From contig SVMR01000018.1 of NCBI GenBank assembly GCA_015067315.1, positions 1-38,442 on the forward strand: DNA of 38,442 bases. The letters run 5' to 3'. Source of the stretch: Oscillospiraceae bacterium (GTDB lineage Bacteria > Bacillota > Clostridia > Oscillospirales > Ruminococcaceae). Positions 16,913 through 25,317 of this stretch are shown in pieces (within the stretch, counting starts at the first letter, position 1; the number at the start of each line of letters is the position of its first letter). Made by a program: the position numbers and the translations under genes. The notes under the pieces were generated by a model. It did not search any database. It was not told the DNA's origin and was given only the letters and a program-made list of their open reading frames with translations.

Positions 16913-17389
16913 ATGAAAAAAGCGGTTTGTCCCGGAAGTTTTGACCCGATCACAAACGGTCACGTTGATATAATAAAAAGAGCCGCGGAGCTTTTTGATG
17001 AGGTCACCGTTCTTGTTGTGACAAATCCGGATAAAAAATGCGTTTTTTCTCCGGAGGAACGCTGCGAACTTATCAAAAAAGCCGTTGAGGGAATTGAAGG
17101 AATAAAGGTCGGTTCCTTTAGCGGACTTCTTGCGGATTACGTAAAAAAGAACGAAATAAGCGCAATAGTAAAGGGAATCCGTTCTTCTTCGGATTTTGAA
17201 TACGAATTCCAAATGGCTCTTGCGAACAGGAGCCTTGCACCGAACGCGGAAACGGTTTTTATAACCGCAGATCCAAGCAATATGTACGTAAGTTCAAGCC
17301 TTATCCGCCAGATTGCCGGATTCGGCGGAGATATTTCGGATTTTGTTCCGAAGAACATAGCGCAGGAAATTGAAAAAAGACTTAAATAA
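16913..17389 (+). CDS. coaD: Phosphopantetheine adenylyltransferase (CoaD)
   Basis: A 158-residue nucleotidyltransferase that joins ATP and 4'-phosphopantetheine to dephospho-CoA, the penultimate step of coenzyme A synthesis. It has CPGSFDPITNGH with TxGH at 14-17 and the nucleotide-binding YVSSSLIRQIAGFGGDIS near the C-terminus. ATG 16913 gives the family start; the open frame upstream lies within rsmD. Confidence 0.97.
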   Translation: MKKAVCPGSFDPITNGHVDIIKRAAELFDEVTVLVVTNPDKKCVFSPEERCELIKKAVEGIEGIKVGSFSGLLADYVKKNEISAIVKGIRSSSDFEYEFQMALANRSLAPNAETVFITADPSNMYVSSSLIRQIAGFGGDISDFVPKNIAQEIEKRLK

Positions 17390-17406
17390 GGGGAGGACAT
17401 AAAAAT

Positions 17407-17892
17407 ATGCCTATTGAAGAAATTCTTGATCAGCTTGATGAACTTATCGACCGTTCCTGGTCCCTTCCGCTTACCGGCGGACGCTGCGTTGTTGATGCAG
17501 ACAAAGTCCGCGAACTTCTTGATGACGTTCGCCTTAATCTTCCCACCGAAATAAGACAGGCGCAGTCCATTGTTGCGGACCGCACCGCTATTGTTGAGGA
17601 AGCAAAAAAAGAAGCGGAAGCAATTATTGCAAGAGCGGAAAAACGCGCCGCAGCGCTTGTTGAGGAACAGGAAATTGTTCGCCAAAGCAAGAACAAAGCC
17701 GCGGAAATCACCCAGCAGGCACAGCAGCAGAGCCGCGAAATGCGCCAGTCCGCAAAGGAATTCGTTGACGGAATCCTCAAGAACACCGAGGAGACCCTTG
17801 CCGCTTCCCTTACCGAAGTTAAAGGCACCCGCAGCGCTTTCAACCAGCAGCAGAAAGTTGCCCAGGCAACCATGCAGCCCGCGCAGAAATAA
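17407..17892 (+). CDS. Coiled-coil protein conserved next to coaD, unknown function
   Basis: A 161-residue hydrophilic protein. A short N-terminal part (IEEILDQLDELIDRSWSLPL, about 1-50) is followed by a long Ala/Glu/Gln/Lys helix (about 50-150) of ATP-synthase b/E-subunit or DivIVA type. No signal peptide or membrane segment is present. From memory, Clostridia genomes label similar proteins loosely as ATPase, but no nucleotide-binding motif is visible, so the label is not adopted. It is cotranscribed with coaD (17-base gap, GGGGAGG ribosome site). It could scaffold at the membrane or septum, since the division cluster follows, but this is speculation. Confidence 0.85.
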   Translation: MPIEEILDQLDELIDRSWSLPLTGGRCVVDADKVRELLDDVRLNLPTEIRQAQSIVADRTAIVEEAKKEAEAIIARAEKRAAALVEEQEIVRQSKNKAAEITQQAQQQSREMRQSAKEFVDGILKNTEETLAASLTEVKGTRSAFNQQQKVAQATMQPAQK

Positions 17893-17897
17893 GAAAA

Positions 17898-17925
17898 AAG
17901 GCGGATTTTTCCGCCTTATTTTTTT
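17898..17925 (+). terminator. Rho-independent terminator of rsmD-coaD operon
   Basis: A perfect stem AAGGCGGA / TCCGCCTT with a TTTT loop, then a long T-run. Confidence 0.93.
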
Positions 17926-17990
17926 GCTTTTGCTTCGCCGTTTTTCGCCGGAAAAGCAGAAAACGGAAGAAAAAATGAAAATTTTGCAGA

Positions 17991-18024
17991 AAAAAAGTCC
18001 GTTTTTTCAAAACGGACTTTTTTT
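17991..18024. terminator. Second, symmetrical terminator-like hairpin before mraZ
   Basis: A 15-bp perfect stem with A-run before and T-run after (core GTCCG/CGGAC, loop 18006-18008). It can act in either direction. The 326-base gap 17893-18218 holds only this, the previous terminator, the mraZ promoter and its operator repeats. Confidence 0.85.
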
Positions 18025-18113
18025 ATCGCCATATTTTTCCATTCCCGGTCAAAAAGCCTGTTTTTTCGCATAGTTAAGCCAAAAATTTAATTTGTTAATT
18101 TTTCAAAATACTA

Positions 18114-18141
18114 TTGATTTTTCTGTAATTTGATGTATAAT
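18114..18141 (+). promoter_or_regulatory. SigA promoter of the dcw cluster
   Basis: TTGATT (18114-18119), a 16-bp spacer and TATAAT (18136-18141). It lies just upstream of the GTGG repeats and 78 bases before mraZ. Confidence 0.75.
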
Positions 18142-18150
18142 ATAAACAGA

Positions 18151-18180
18151 GTGGTGAAGTGTGGGGAGAAGTGGCTTTTT
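18151..18180 (+). promoter_or_regulatory. Probable MraZ operator: three GTGG repeats at 10-bp spacing
   Basis: GTGG occurs at 18151, 18161 and 18171, exactly one helical turn apart, starting about 10 bases after the -10 box. MraZ is known to bind short G-rich direct repeats of 10-bp period at its own promoter. A 7-bp inverted repeat (18164-18170 / 18179-18185) overlaps them. Confidence 0.75.
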
Positions 18181-18218
18181 CTCCCTGATTTCGCTCAAAA
18201 AAGGAAGGAGGAAAGACA

Positions 18219-18638
18219 ATGTTCACCGGCGAATTTTTTCATAGCTTTGACGAAAAAGGCCGAGTTAATTTTCCGGCAAAACTCCGGGAAGAACTTGGCG
18301 AACAGTTCGTCGTGACAAAAGGTCTTGATGGCTGTCTTTCCGTATATTCCATGGAAAAATGGGAACGCATGAGCGAGATCGTTGATAAGCTTCCCCAGGC
18401 AAAAGCCCGCAATTTAAAACGCTTCATGTTCTCCTCCGCAACGGTTGTGAACCCCGACAAACAGGGAAGAGTTCTTGTAACCCAGACTCTTCGGGCCTAT
18501 GCGAACATAGCGAAGGACGTTGCGGTGATCGGCGCTTCCGACCACGTTGAAATCTGGGACAGAGAAGCCTGGGCGCAGCTTAACGCACAGATGGATTCCG
18601 ACGAAATCGCCGAAGCGATGGACGAACTTGGCTTCTGA
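18219..18638 (+). CDS. mraZ: Transcriptional regulator MraZ
   Basis: A 139-residue AbrB-fold regulator, first gene of the division and cell-wall cluster. Two SpoVT/AbrB-like halves are visible: FHSFDEKGRVNFPAKLRE near the N-terminus and VNPDKQGRVLVTQTLRAYA at about 75-95, each with the DxKGR-type core. It represses its own promoter in characterised bacteria, and suitable repeats are present upstream. The start is supported by AAGGAGG 8 bases before the ATG. Confidence 0.96.
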   Translation: MFTGEFFHSFDEKGRVNFPAKLREELGEQFVVTKGLDGCLSVYSMEKWERMSEIVDKLPQAKARNLKRFMFSSATVVNPDKQGRVLVTQTLRAYANIAKDVAVIGASDHVEIWDREAWAQLNAQMDSDEIAEAMDELGF

Positions 18639-18648
18639 GGTGGGAAAT

Positions 18649-19587
18649 ATGAGCGAACTTGAATTTAAACATATTTCCGTAATGCTCAATGAATGCATTG
18701 AACAGCTCAACATTAAGCCGGACGGAATTTATATCGACGGAACTGCCGGTGGCGCCGGACATTCTTCCGAAATTGCAAAACGCCTTACAACCGGAAAACT
18801 TATCGCGCTGGATAAGGATCCGGATGCAATAAAAACCGCAAGCGAACGACTTGCAAAATACCCTTGCGCCGAGGTCATTCGTTCCGATTTTGCCGAGATT
18901 CCCGCAGTTCTCGACAGACTTGGAATTGACAAAGCAGATGGAGTCCTGCTGGACCTCGGCGTAAGCTCCCATCAGCTCGACGCGGCGGAAAGAGGATTCA
19001 GCTACCATAACGAAGCTCCTCTTGATATGCGCATGAGCCAGGAAGGAACTTCCGCTTATGATATCGTTAACACCTTCAGCGGCGCCCAGCTTGCGAAGAT
19101 ACTTTATGATTACGGCGAAGAAAAATTCACCCCGAGAATCGTGAACGCGATTCTTGACGCAAGAGCGATAAAACCCATCGAAACAACGACCGAACTTGCG
19201 GATATCGTTAAAAACGCATATCCCGCCGCCGCAAGAAGAGGAAGCAACGGACATCCCGCCCGCCAGACTTTCCAGGCAATAAGGATCGCAACAAACGGCG
19301 AACTCGACAGGCTTGCGGAAGCCCTTGACAGAGTTTTCGAAAGACTTGCTCCCGGCGGAAGATTCGCGATTATAACTTTCCATTCGCTTGAAGACAGAAT
19401 GGTCAAAAGAGCCTTTGCGGAATATACAAAAGGCTGCACCTGCCCTCCGGAATTTCCGGTTTGTGTCTGCGGAAAAACTCCCCGGGGCAAACTTACAACA
19501 AGAAAACCGATCGAAGCCTCGAAAGAGGAACTTGAATATAACCACAGAAGCCGAAGCGCAAAGCTCCGGGTAATTGAAAAACTCTGA
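18649..19587 (+). CDS. rsmH: 16S rRNA (cytosine-1402-N4)-methyltransferase RsmH
   Basis: A 312-residue SAM methyltransferase (formerly MraW) modifying C1402 in the ribosomal P site. It carries HISVMLNECIEQL, the SAM loop DGTAGGAGHSSEI, GVLLDLGVSSHQLD and the characteristic RGFSYxxxAPLDMRM segment, and ends in the family pattern NHRSRSAKLRVIEKL. The ATG at 18649 follows GAGGTGGG and gives the usual N-terminus. It starts 10 bases after mraZ. Confidence 0.97.
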   Translation: MSELEFKHISVMLNECIEQLNIKPDGIYIDGTAGGAGHSSEIAKRLTTGKLIALDKDPDAIKTASERLAKYPCAEVIRSDFAEIPAVLDRLGIDKADGVLLDLGVSSHQLDAAERGFSYHNEAPLDMRMSQEGTSAYDIVNTFSGAQLAKILYDYGEEKFTPRIVNAILDARAIKPIETTTELADIVKNAYPAAARRGSNGHPARQTFQAIRIATNGELDRLAEALDRVFERLAPGGRFAIITFHSLEDRMVKRAFAEYTKGCTCPPEFPVCVCGKTPRGKLTTRKPIEASKEELEYNHRSRSAKLRVIEKL

Positions 19588-19613
19588 TTATCTGATGAAA
19601 GGGGAAAAAGTCC

Positions 19614-20096
19614 TTGACGGAAGTTGCATATAACCTTGATACTTTTGCACCGAAAACCGCTGAACAGCATGACACCGAACTTAAAACCCGTTCTCTCAGA
19701 ATAATCAAAAACCACCGCAAGGCAAAAGTTGTTGCCCCGATTAAGGTCATCCTCGCAAGCGCTCTTGCAATCGCCGTTTCGGTTATTATGATTTACAGCC
19801 AGGTTGTTCTCACCGAACTTACAAGCGAAGTGAGCTTTTATGAAAACCAGCTTACCGAACTCAACACCGAATACGTAAGACTTCAGGGCGAACTTGAAGC
19901 GACCACTTCCATCAAAACCCTTGAGGAAGCCGCGGAAACAAAACTCGGTCTTTCAAAAATCGATTCAAGCCAGGTCGAATACGTAAACCTTACCGGCGCG
20001 GACGAAATTTCCGTTGCAAGAACCGGAGGAAAATATCTTCTCAAAGAATATTGGGATAATTTTGTGAATTTTCTTGCGGAATATATTCCGTTTTGA
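19614..20096 (+). CDS. ftsL: FtsL/DivIC-type septum protein
   Basis: A 160-residue bitopic membrane protein. A basic cytoplasmic segment is followed by one transmembrane helix (about 43-65; VILASALAIAVSVIMIYSQ) and an extracytoplasmic coiled coil (about 68-115) ending near TKLGL, as in FtsL and DivIC. These proteins form a complex with FtsQ/DivIB that activates septal peptidoglycan synthesis. Location between rsmH and the class B PBP argues for FtsL. Translation starts at TTG 19614, 9 bases after AAAGGGG. The C-terminal tail of about 45 residues is longer than usual. Confidence 0.88.
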   Translation: MTEVAYNLDTFAPKTAEQHDTELKTRSLRIIKNHRKAKVVAPIKVILASALAIAVSVIMIYSQVVLTELTSEVSFYENQLTELNTEYVRLQGELEATTSIKTLEEAAETKLGLSKIDSSQVEYVNLTGADEISVARTGGKYLLKEYWDNFVNFLAEYIPF

Positions 20097-20115
20097 AATA
20101 ATATCATAAATATGT

Positions 20116-20147
20116 AGCGCCGCTGCGTTTTATTGTCAGGCGGCGCT
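20116..20147 (+). promoter_or_regulatory. GC-rich hairpin between ftsL and pbp
   Basis: A perfect 8-bp stem AGCGCCGC / GCGGCGCT with a 16-base loop and no T-run after it. It may be an attenuator or an RNA processing or stability element inside the cluster. Confidence 0.5.
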
Positions 20148-20192
20148 GTCTTCATAATTGGGGATATGCCCGAAAATTGGAAAAACTTGGTG

Positions 20193-20223
20193 AAAGGAGA
20201 AAAATGTGAGCAAAAATGAGTAA
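20193..20223 (+). promoter_or_regulatory. Unusual pbp translation start with near-duplicated initiation site
   Basis: AAAGGAG (20193-20199) is 16 bases from the PBP ATG at 20216, too far for normal initiation. Between them are ATG-TGA (20204-20209) and a GTG (20206) that opens a five-codon frame ending TAA at 20221-20223, overlapping the real start. The two candidate starts read GTGAGCAAA and ATGAGTAAA, 10 bases apart. Confidence 0.6.
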
Positions 20224-22432
20224 ATCACCAAGCGCAATTATCAAAATAAGAATAATCGCGGCCTGCGCCATTGCCCTTTTGGGCTTTGCTGTTCTTATCG
20301 GAAGGCTGTTCTATATCCAGGTTATCGAAGCGGAGGAATACCAGCGCCAGGCGGCGGAAACCCAGCTTGAAGTCACCGAAATTGCCGCAAACCGCGGCGC
20401 AATTTATGACGCGAACGGCAACAAGCTTGCGATGAGTACAACCGCATGGACAATCTGCGTTGCTCCGAACAACATCAAAAACGACGCCCAGAAGGAACTT
20501 ATAATCTCCGAACTTTCCGAAATCCTCGGCGTAAGCGAAAGCTATCTCCGGGAAAAATGCGAAAGGGATACCCTCTATGCGGCGGTAAAGGCAAGGGTCG
20601 ATAAGGCGACCGTTGAGGAAGTCACAACCTTTGCAAGCAACAACGGCGTTTCAAGATGTATTTTTGTTGAAGAGGACGTTTCAAGAAAATATCCTTACGA
20701 AAACTTTGCCGCTTCCGTAATTGGTTTTGTAAACTCCGACTACGTCGGTTCCTACGGACTTGAATCCTATTACGACGACGTTCTCAGCGGAACCCCCGGA
20801 AAACTTATTTCCGCGCAGGATTCCTGGGGACAGAAAATGCCTTTTGAATATGACGAACTTTATTCTTCCGAAGACGGAAACAGCATTGTCACAACCATTG
20901 ACGAAGGCATTCAGTATTTTGTTGAAAAACACCTTGAACTTGCGGTCAAGGAACATGACGTTCAAAAACGCGCCGCATGCATTGCAATGGACCCCAACAC
21001 GGGAAAAATCCTTGCGATGGCAACAAAAGGGGATTTTGACCCCAACAGCTACACAACCCTTCCGGATTCCGTAAAGGAAGAAATCCAAAAACTTCCGGAG
21101 GACGAACAGGGCGATGCAACTCTCCAGGCGCAGTATGATATGTGGCGAAACAAAGCCATTTCCGACCCCTATGAACCGGGTTCGGTATTCAAAATCATAA
21201 CTCTTTCCGCCGCTCTTGACAGCAACACAACAACTCTTGGCGACCATTTCACCTGCGTCGGTCACGCAAACGTTGCGGACAGAAAAATTTCCTGCTGGAA
21301 AACCTACGGTCACGGCGACCAGACCCTTGCGGAGGCTGTTCAGAACTCCTGCAACCCCGCTTTTATCCAGATAGGTCTTAATATGGGAATTTCCAATTTC
21401 CGGAATTATTTTGAAGCTTTCGGTCTTACCGAAAAGACGAATATTGACCTTCCCGGCGAAGCGGCAAGCATTTACCACACCAATATGACCGAAATGAACC
21501 TTGCTTCAAGCTCCTTCGGCCAGACTTTTAAAGTAACTCCTATCCAGCTTATAACCGCGGTTTGCGCGGCGGTAAACGGCGGATATCTTTATGAACCCTA
21601 TATCGTTCAAAAGGTTATTTCCGCGGACGAAAGCATTGTTGAAGAATATGAACCGACCCTTGTGCGCCAGGTCATTTCCGAACAGACTTCCGAAACGGTC
21701 CGCGAAATTCTTGAAACCGTTGTAAGCGACGGTTCCGGACGCACCGCGGCCGTTCCCGGATATAAAATCGGCGGCAAAACCGGTACTTCCGAAAAACTCG
21801 ACCAGCTCAGCAGCGAGGGCGAAGTTGAAGCATACGTTTCTTCCTTCCTTGCGGTTGCGCCGGCGGATGATCCCCAGATAGTAATCCTTCTTCTTCTTGA
21901 TGAAGCGCAGATGGAAAACCCCTTCGGTTCCGTTGTTGCGGCGCCGGTTGTCGGCGCAATGCTCGGCGATATCCTTCCTTATATGGGAATCGAACCGAAC
22001 TATACCGAAGCGGAACTTGAACAGATGACCGGAAAAGTTAAAGACGTAACCGGCCAGCTTGTTCATGACGCAATGACCGTTCTCCGGCTCCAGGGTTATT
22101 CCGTAACAATCGTCGGCGAAGGAACAACCGTTGTTGCCCAATCCCCCGAAGCAAAATCCGTTCTTGCCCCCGGCGGAACGATTACTCTTTATACCGACGA
22201 AAGCCTTATCCCGAAGGAAATCGAAGTTCCGGACGTTGCCGGAATGAGCGTTACCGAAGTCAACAACGCCATTATCGGAGCGGGACTTAAACTCAAACTC
22301 ATCGGCGTTTCCGAATCCGCTTCCAACCAGGTTGCATACAGCCAGACTCCCGCGGCGGGAGAAAAAGTTATGCCCGGAACCATAATCGAAGTTACGTTCA
22401 CCGTCGCTTCGGAAGAGGGCGGGGAAGACTGA
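20216..22432 (+). CDS. Class B penicillin-binding protein with two PASTA domains (FtsI/PbpB/SpoVD type)
   Basis: A 738-residue septal transpeptidase that cross-links peptidoglycan together with FtsW. It has a short cytoplasmic tail, one transmembrane helix (about 13-35), a PBP dimerisation region (about 55-220), and a transpeptidase domain with all three motifs: S323xxK (SVFK), S378-C-N380 and K521TG. Two PASTA domains follow at the C-terminus (about 606-665 and 667-733). Two PASTA domains resemble vegetative PbpB, while SpoVD, the sporulation paralogue, usually has one; the gene name is therefore left open. The start codon at 20216 lacks a well-spaced ribosome site. Confidence 0.95.
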   Translation: MSKSPSAIIKIRIIAACAIALLGFAVLIGRLFYIQVIEAEEYQRQAAETQLEVTEIAANRGAIYDANGNKLAMSTTAWTICVAPNNIKNDAQKELIISELSEILGVSESYLREKCERDTLYAAVKARVDKATVEEVTTFASNNGVSRCIFVEEDVSRKYPYENFAASVIGFVNSDYVGSYGLESYYDDVLSGTPGKLISAQDSWGQKMPFEYDELYSSEDGNSIVTTIDEGIQYFVEKHLELAVKEHDVQKRAACIAMDPNTGKILAMATKGDFDPNSYTTLPDSVKEEIQKLPEDEQGDATLQAQYDMWRNKAISDPYEPGSVFKIITLSAALDSNTTTLGDHFTCVGHANVADRKISCWKTYGHGDQTLAEAVQNSCNPAFIQIGLNMGISNFRNYFEAFGLTEKTNIDLPGEAASIYHTNMTEMNLASSSFGQTFKVTPIQLITAVCAAVNGGYLYEPYIVQKVISADESIVEEYEPTLVRQVISEQTSETVREILETVVSDGSGRTAAVPGYKIGGKTGTSEKLDQLSSEGEVEAYVSSFLAVAPADDPQIVILLLLDEAQMENPFGSVVAAPVVGAMLGDILPYMGIEPNYTEAELEQMTGKVKDVTGQLVHDAMTVLRLQGYSVTIVGEGTTVVAQSPEAKSVLAPGGTITLYTDESLIPKEIEVPDVAGMSVTEVNNAIIGAGLKLKLIGVSESASNQVAYSQTPAAGEKVMPGTIIEVTFTVASEEGGED

Positions 22433-22467
22433 TTCCAGAATTTACTTACAAAACCGGAGGTGATCTC

Positions 22468-23904
22468 TTGCTTTTATCCGAACTTTTAAAGGACGTTGAA
22501 TATACCGGAAAAATCGAAGATGTTGAAATAAAAGACGTTACCGGAGATTCCAGAAGAGTTGAAGCCGGCTCTGTTTTCGTCTGCATAAAAGGCGGAAACA
22601 TCGACGGTCACGAATATGCCGCCGCCGCAAAGCGAAACGGCGCTTCATGGATCGTTGCGGAAAGAGATACCGGAATTTCCGAACAAATTATTGTTCCGAA
22701 CAGCCGCGCCGCATATTCAAGAATGTGCGCGAACCTGAACGGAAACCCCGCCGATAAAATGAAGCTTATCGGCGTTACCGGAACAAACGGAAAAACAACC
22801 ATAACCTATCTTATAAAACATATCCTTGAATCCGCGGGGAAAAAAGTCGGACTTATCGGAACTATCCAGAATCTTATCGGCGATATCTCCCTTCCGGCAA
22901 AATATACAACTCCCGATGCGGCGGAACTCCACGTCATTTTTTCAAGAATGGCGAACGCCGGATGCGAATACGTCGTAATGGAAGTTTCCTCCCAGGCTCT
23001 TGACCAGAAGCGCGTTGAAGGATGTAAATTTGAAACCGCGGTTTTCACAAATCTTACCCAGGATCATCTTGATTACCACGGAACGATGGAAAACTATTTC
23101 AACGCGAAAAAGGAACTTTTCAAAAATTGCGAAAAGGCCGTTGTCTGCATCGACGATGAATACGGAAAACGCCTTATTAAGGAACTTTCCGTACCGGTTT
23201 CAACCGTTTCAATCGGCGATATTTCCGCGGATTATACCGCTCATGACGTGAAGAATTATTCCGACGGATGCAAGTTCGCAATGGTCGGAACGGGCAATAT
23301 CGGAAGAGTTAATTTTTCGATGCCCGGAAAATTTTCCGCATCAAACGCAATGCTTGCGGCTGCCGCCGCAATGAACTGCGGACTTTCCTTTGAGGAAGCA
23401 GTTGAAGGACTCAACACCTGCCCGGGAGTCAAAGGCAGGGTCGAGGTTATCCATAAAGGCGATTTTACCGTAATCCGCGATTTTGCCCATGGTCCGGACG
23501 CCCTTGAAAAAGTGCTTGATTCAATTAAGGAATGCGCCGAGGGAAGAATAATAACCCTCTTTGGCTGCGCGGGAAACCGCGACAAAACAAAACGCCCGAA
23601 AATGGTTAATGCCGTTGCCGCAAAATCCGATTTTATGATTCTTACAAGCGACAACCCCCGTAAGGAAGCTGTTGAGGAAATTGCAAAGGACACTCTTCCG
23701 GCAATGGAGGAATGCGGAGTTCCTTATTATTACGAACCGGACCGCTATAAAGCGATTAAATGGGCGCTTGAACATTGCGAAAAAGGCGATGTCCTTCTTC
23801 TTGCGGGAAAAGGACATGAGGATTACCAGGTGCTTGATTTCGGAACGGTTTATTTTGACGAAAAAGTGATTGTAAAAAACTTTATTGAAGAACTTGAAAA
23901 ATAA
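22468..23904 (+). CDS. murE: UDP-MurNAc-L-Ala-D-Glu:meso-diaminopimelate ligase (MurE)
   Basis: A 478-residue Mur ligase adding the third residue of the cell-wall stem peptide, using ATP. It has an N-terminal UDP-binding domain (DSRRVEAGSVFVCIKG), ATP loop GTNGKTT (from 105), a central TTPD/EVSSQAL segment and a C-terminal domain with DNPR (395-398). DNPR is the signature of enzymes that take meso-diaminopimelate rather than lysine, so this organism should have mDAP-type peptidoglycan. It starts with TTG 22468 behind GGAGGTGATC, an almost perfect complement to the 16S rRNA end. Confidence 0.97.
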   Translation: MLLSELLKDVEYTGKIEDVEIKDVTGDSRRVEAGSVFVCIKGGNIDGHEYAAAAKRNGASWIVAERDTGISEQIIVPNSRAAYSRMCANLNGNPADKMKLIGVTGTNGKTTITYLIKHILESAGKKVGLIGTIQNLIGDISLPAKYTTPDAAELHVIFSRMANAGCEYVVMEVSSQALDQKRVEGCKFETAVFTNLTQDHLDYHGTMENYFNAKKELFKNCEKAVVCIDDEYGKRLIKELSVPVSTVSIGDISADYTAHDVKNYSDGCKFAMVGTGNIGRVNFSMPGKFSASNAMLAAAAAMNCGLSFEEAVEGLNTCPGVKGRVEVIHKGDFTVIRDFAHGPDALEKVLDSIKECAEGRIITLFGCAGNRDKTKRPKMVNAVAAKSDFMILTSDNPRKEAVEEIAKDTLPAMEECGVPYYYEPDRYKAIKWALEHCEKGDVLLLAGKGHEDYQVLDFGTVYFDEKVIVKNFIEELEK

Positions 23905-23925
23905 AAACGGAAAGGGGAATATGTT

Positions 23926-25299
23926 TTGCTTCCGTTAAAACTCAAAGAAATTGCGAAGGCAATCGGCGCAAAAACAAATGCGGAAATTCCGGATATTGAA
24001 ATAACAAATATCTGCACCGATTCAAGGGACGTGCGTCCGGGAAGTATTTTTGTTGCCCTTTGCGGCGAAAAATTCGACGGTCATGCCTTTGTAAAAACGG
24101 CAATGGAAAACGGCGCCCTTTGGGCGGTTGTTCAAAAGGAAGGGGATTACGGAACAGATAATCTTCTTTTTGTAAATACAACCCGCCAGGCTTTTCTTGA
24201 TATTGCCGGTCTTTACCGGAGCAAATTCAGCCCGAAAGTTATTGCGGTAACCGGTTCTGTCGGAAAAACCACAACAAGGGAAATGATTGCCGCCGTTGTA
24301 AAAAGCAGGTATAAGACCCTTAAAACAGAAAATAATCTTAATAACGAAGTGGGCGTTCCAAAAACCGTTCTTGAACTCGACGAAACAATCGAAGCGATGG
24401 TTCTTGAATTCGGAATGGTGAATCTCGGCGAGATCCGCGAACTCACCGTTCCGGCAAAACCAGATATTGCGGTTATAACTTCAATCGGAACCTGCCATAT
24501 CGAAAATCTCGGTTCAAGGGAAAACATCAAAAAAGCAAAATTCGAAATTGTCGAAGGTCTTAAAAAAGGCGGAACGCTTCTTCTCAACAAAGACAACGAT
24601 ATGATGAAAGACGTTTCCCTTCCGGATTATAACGTGATATATTATGCCGTTGAGGATTCTTCGGCAGATATCACAGCGAAGGATATTTTTGAGCACGACG
24701 GCGAAACGGATTTTGTTATTGTTTCCGAAAGCGGCGAATACCGTGCTCATATCCCCGCAATAGGCGTTCATAACGTGCTCAATGCCCTCGCGGGTTTCGG
24801 CGCAGGCGTTGCCGCGGGAATTGAACCGGAAGAATGCGCCCTTGCCCTTGCAAACTTCAAAAACACCGGAATGCGCCAGAAAATGTGTATCTGCCGCGGA
24901 ATTTCCGTTGTTGAGGATTGCTATAACGCAAATCCGGATTCCATGAAAGCCGCCCTTAACACCCTCGGTGCTCAAAAGCTTCCGGAAGGCGCAAGAAAAA
25001 TTGCCGTGCTCGGAGATATGCTCGAACTCGGAACAGTTGCGGAAAGTTCCCATTACGAAATCGGAAAACTTGCGGCGGAAAAGGCGGATTTGCTTTTATG
25101 CTTCGGAGAACTTTCAAGACTTATTGCCGCCGGAGCATGGGTGAACGGAATGAAAGAAACAGCTTTCCATTTTGAAAGCAAGGAAGAACTTGCGAAAGAA
25201 CTCAGAAAAACCGCAAAAACCGGGGATATGGTCTGGCTTAAAGCAAGCCGCGGAATGAAATTTGAAGACATCTCGGAAGCATTTTTTGAAGAAGCATAA
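23926..25299 (+). CDS. murF: UDP-MurNAc-tripeptide:D-Ala-D-Ala ligase (MurF)
   Basis: A 457-residue Mur ligase that adds D-Ala-D-Ala to the stem peptide. It shows the N-terminal TDSRDVRPGSIFVAL, ATP loop GSVGKTT (110-116), NNEVGVP, the central EFGMVNLGEI typical of MurF, and C-terminal VVEDCYNANPDSMKAAL. It starts with TTG 23926, 8 bases after AAAGGGG. An ATG at 23921 is only 3 bases from that site and opens a six-codon frame, so it is not the start. Confidence 0.96.
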   Translation: MLPLKLKEIAKAIGAKTNAEIPDIEITNICTDSRDVRPGSIFVALCGEKFDGHAFVKTAMENGALWAVVQKEGDYGTDNLLFVNTTRQAFLDIAGLYRSKFSPKVIAVTGSVGKTTTREMIAAVVKSRYKTLKTENNLNNEVGVPKTVLELDETIEAMVLEFGMVNLGEIRELTVPAKPDIAVITSIGTCHIENLGSRENIKKAKFEIVEGLKKGGTLLLNKDNDMMKDVSLPDYNVIYYAVEDSSADITAKDIFEHDGETDFVIVSESGEYRAHIPAIGVHNVLNALAGFGAGVAAGIEPEECALALANFKNTGMRQKMCICRGISVVEDCYNANPDSMKAALNTLGAQKLPEGARKIAVLGDMLELGTVAESSHYEIGKLAAEKADLLLCFGELSRLIAAGAWVNGMKETAFHFESKEELAKELRKTAKTGDMVWLKASRGMKFEDISEAFFEEA

Positions 25300-25317
25300 A
25301 AACGGAGGAATTTTAAT

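Noticed and set aside
17570-18073. A 167-codon plus-strand frame across the coiled-coil gene and following terminators
   Set aside because: It runs through two terminators, is out of frame with the conserved coiled-coil protein, and its Arg/Lys-rich translation is typical of a shadow frame.
18130-18315. Small frame starting in the mraZ leader
   Set aside because: It crosses the promoter, operator repeats and mraZ in another frame, and has no ribosome site of its own.
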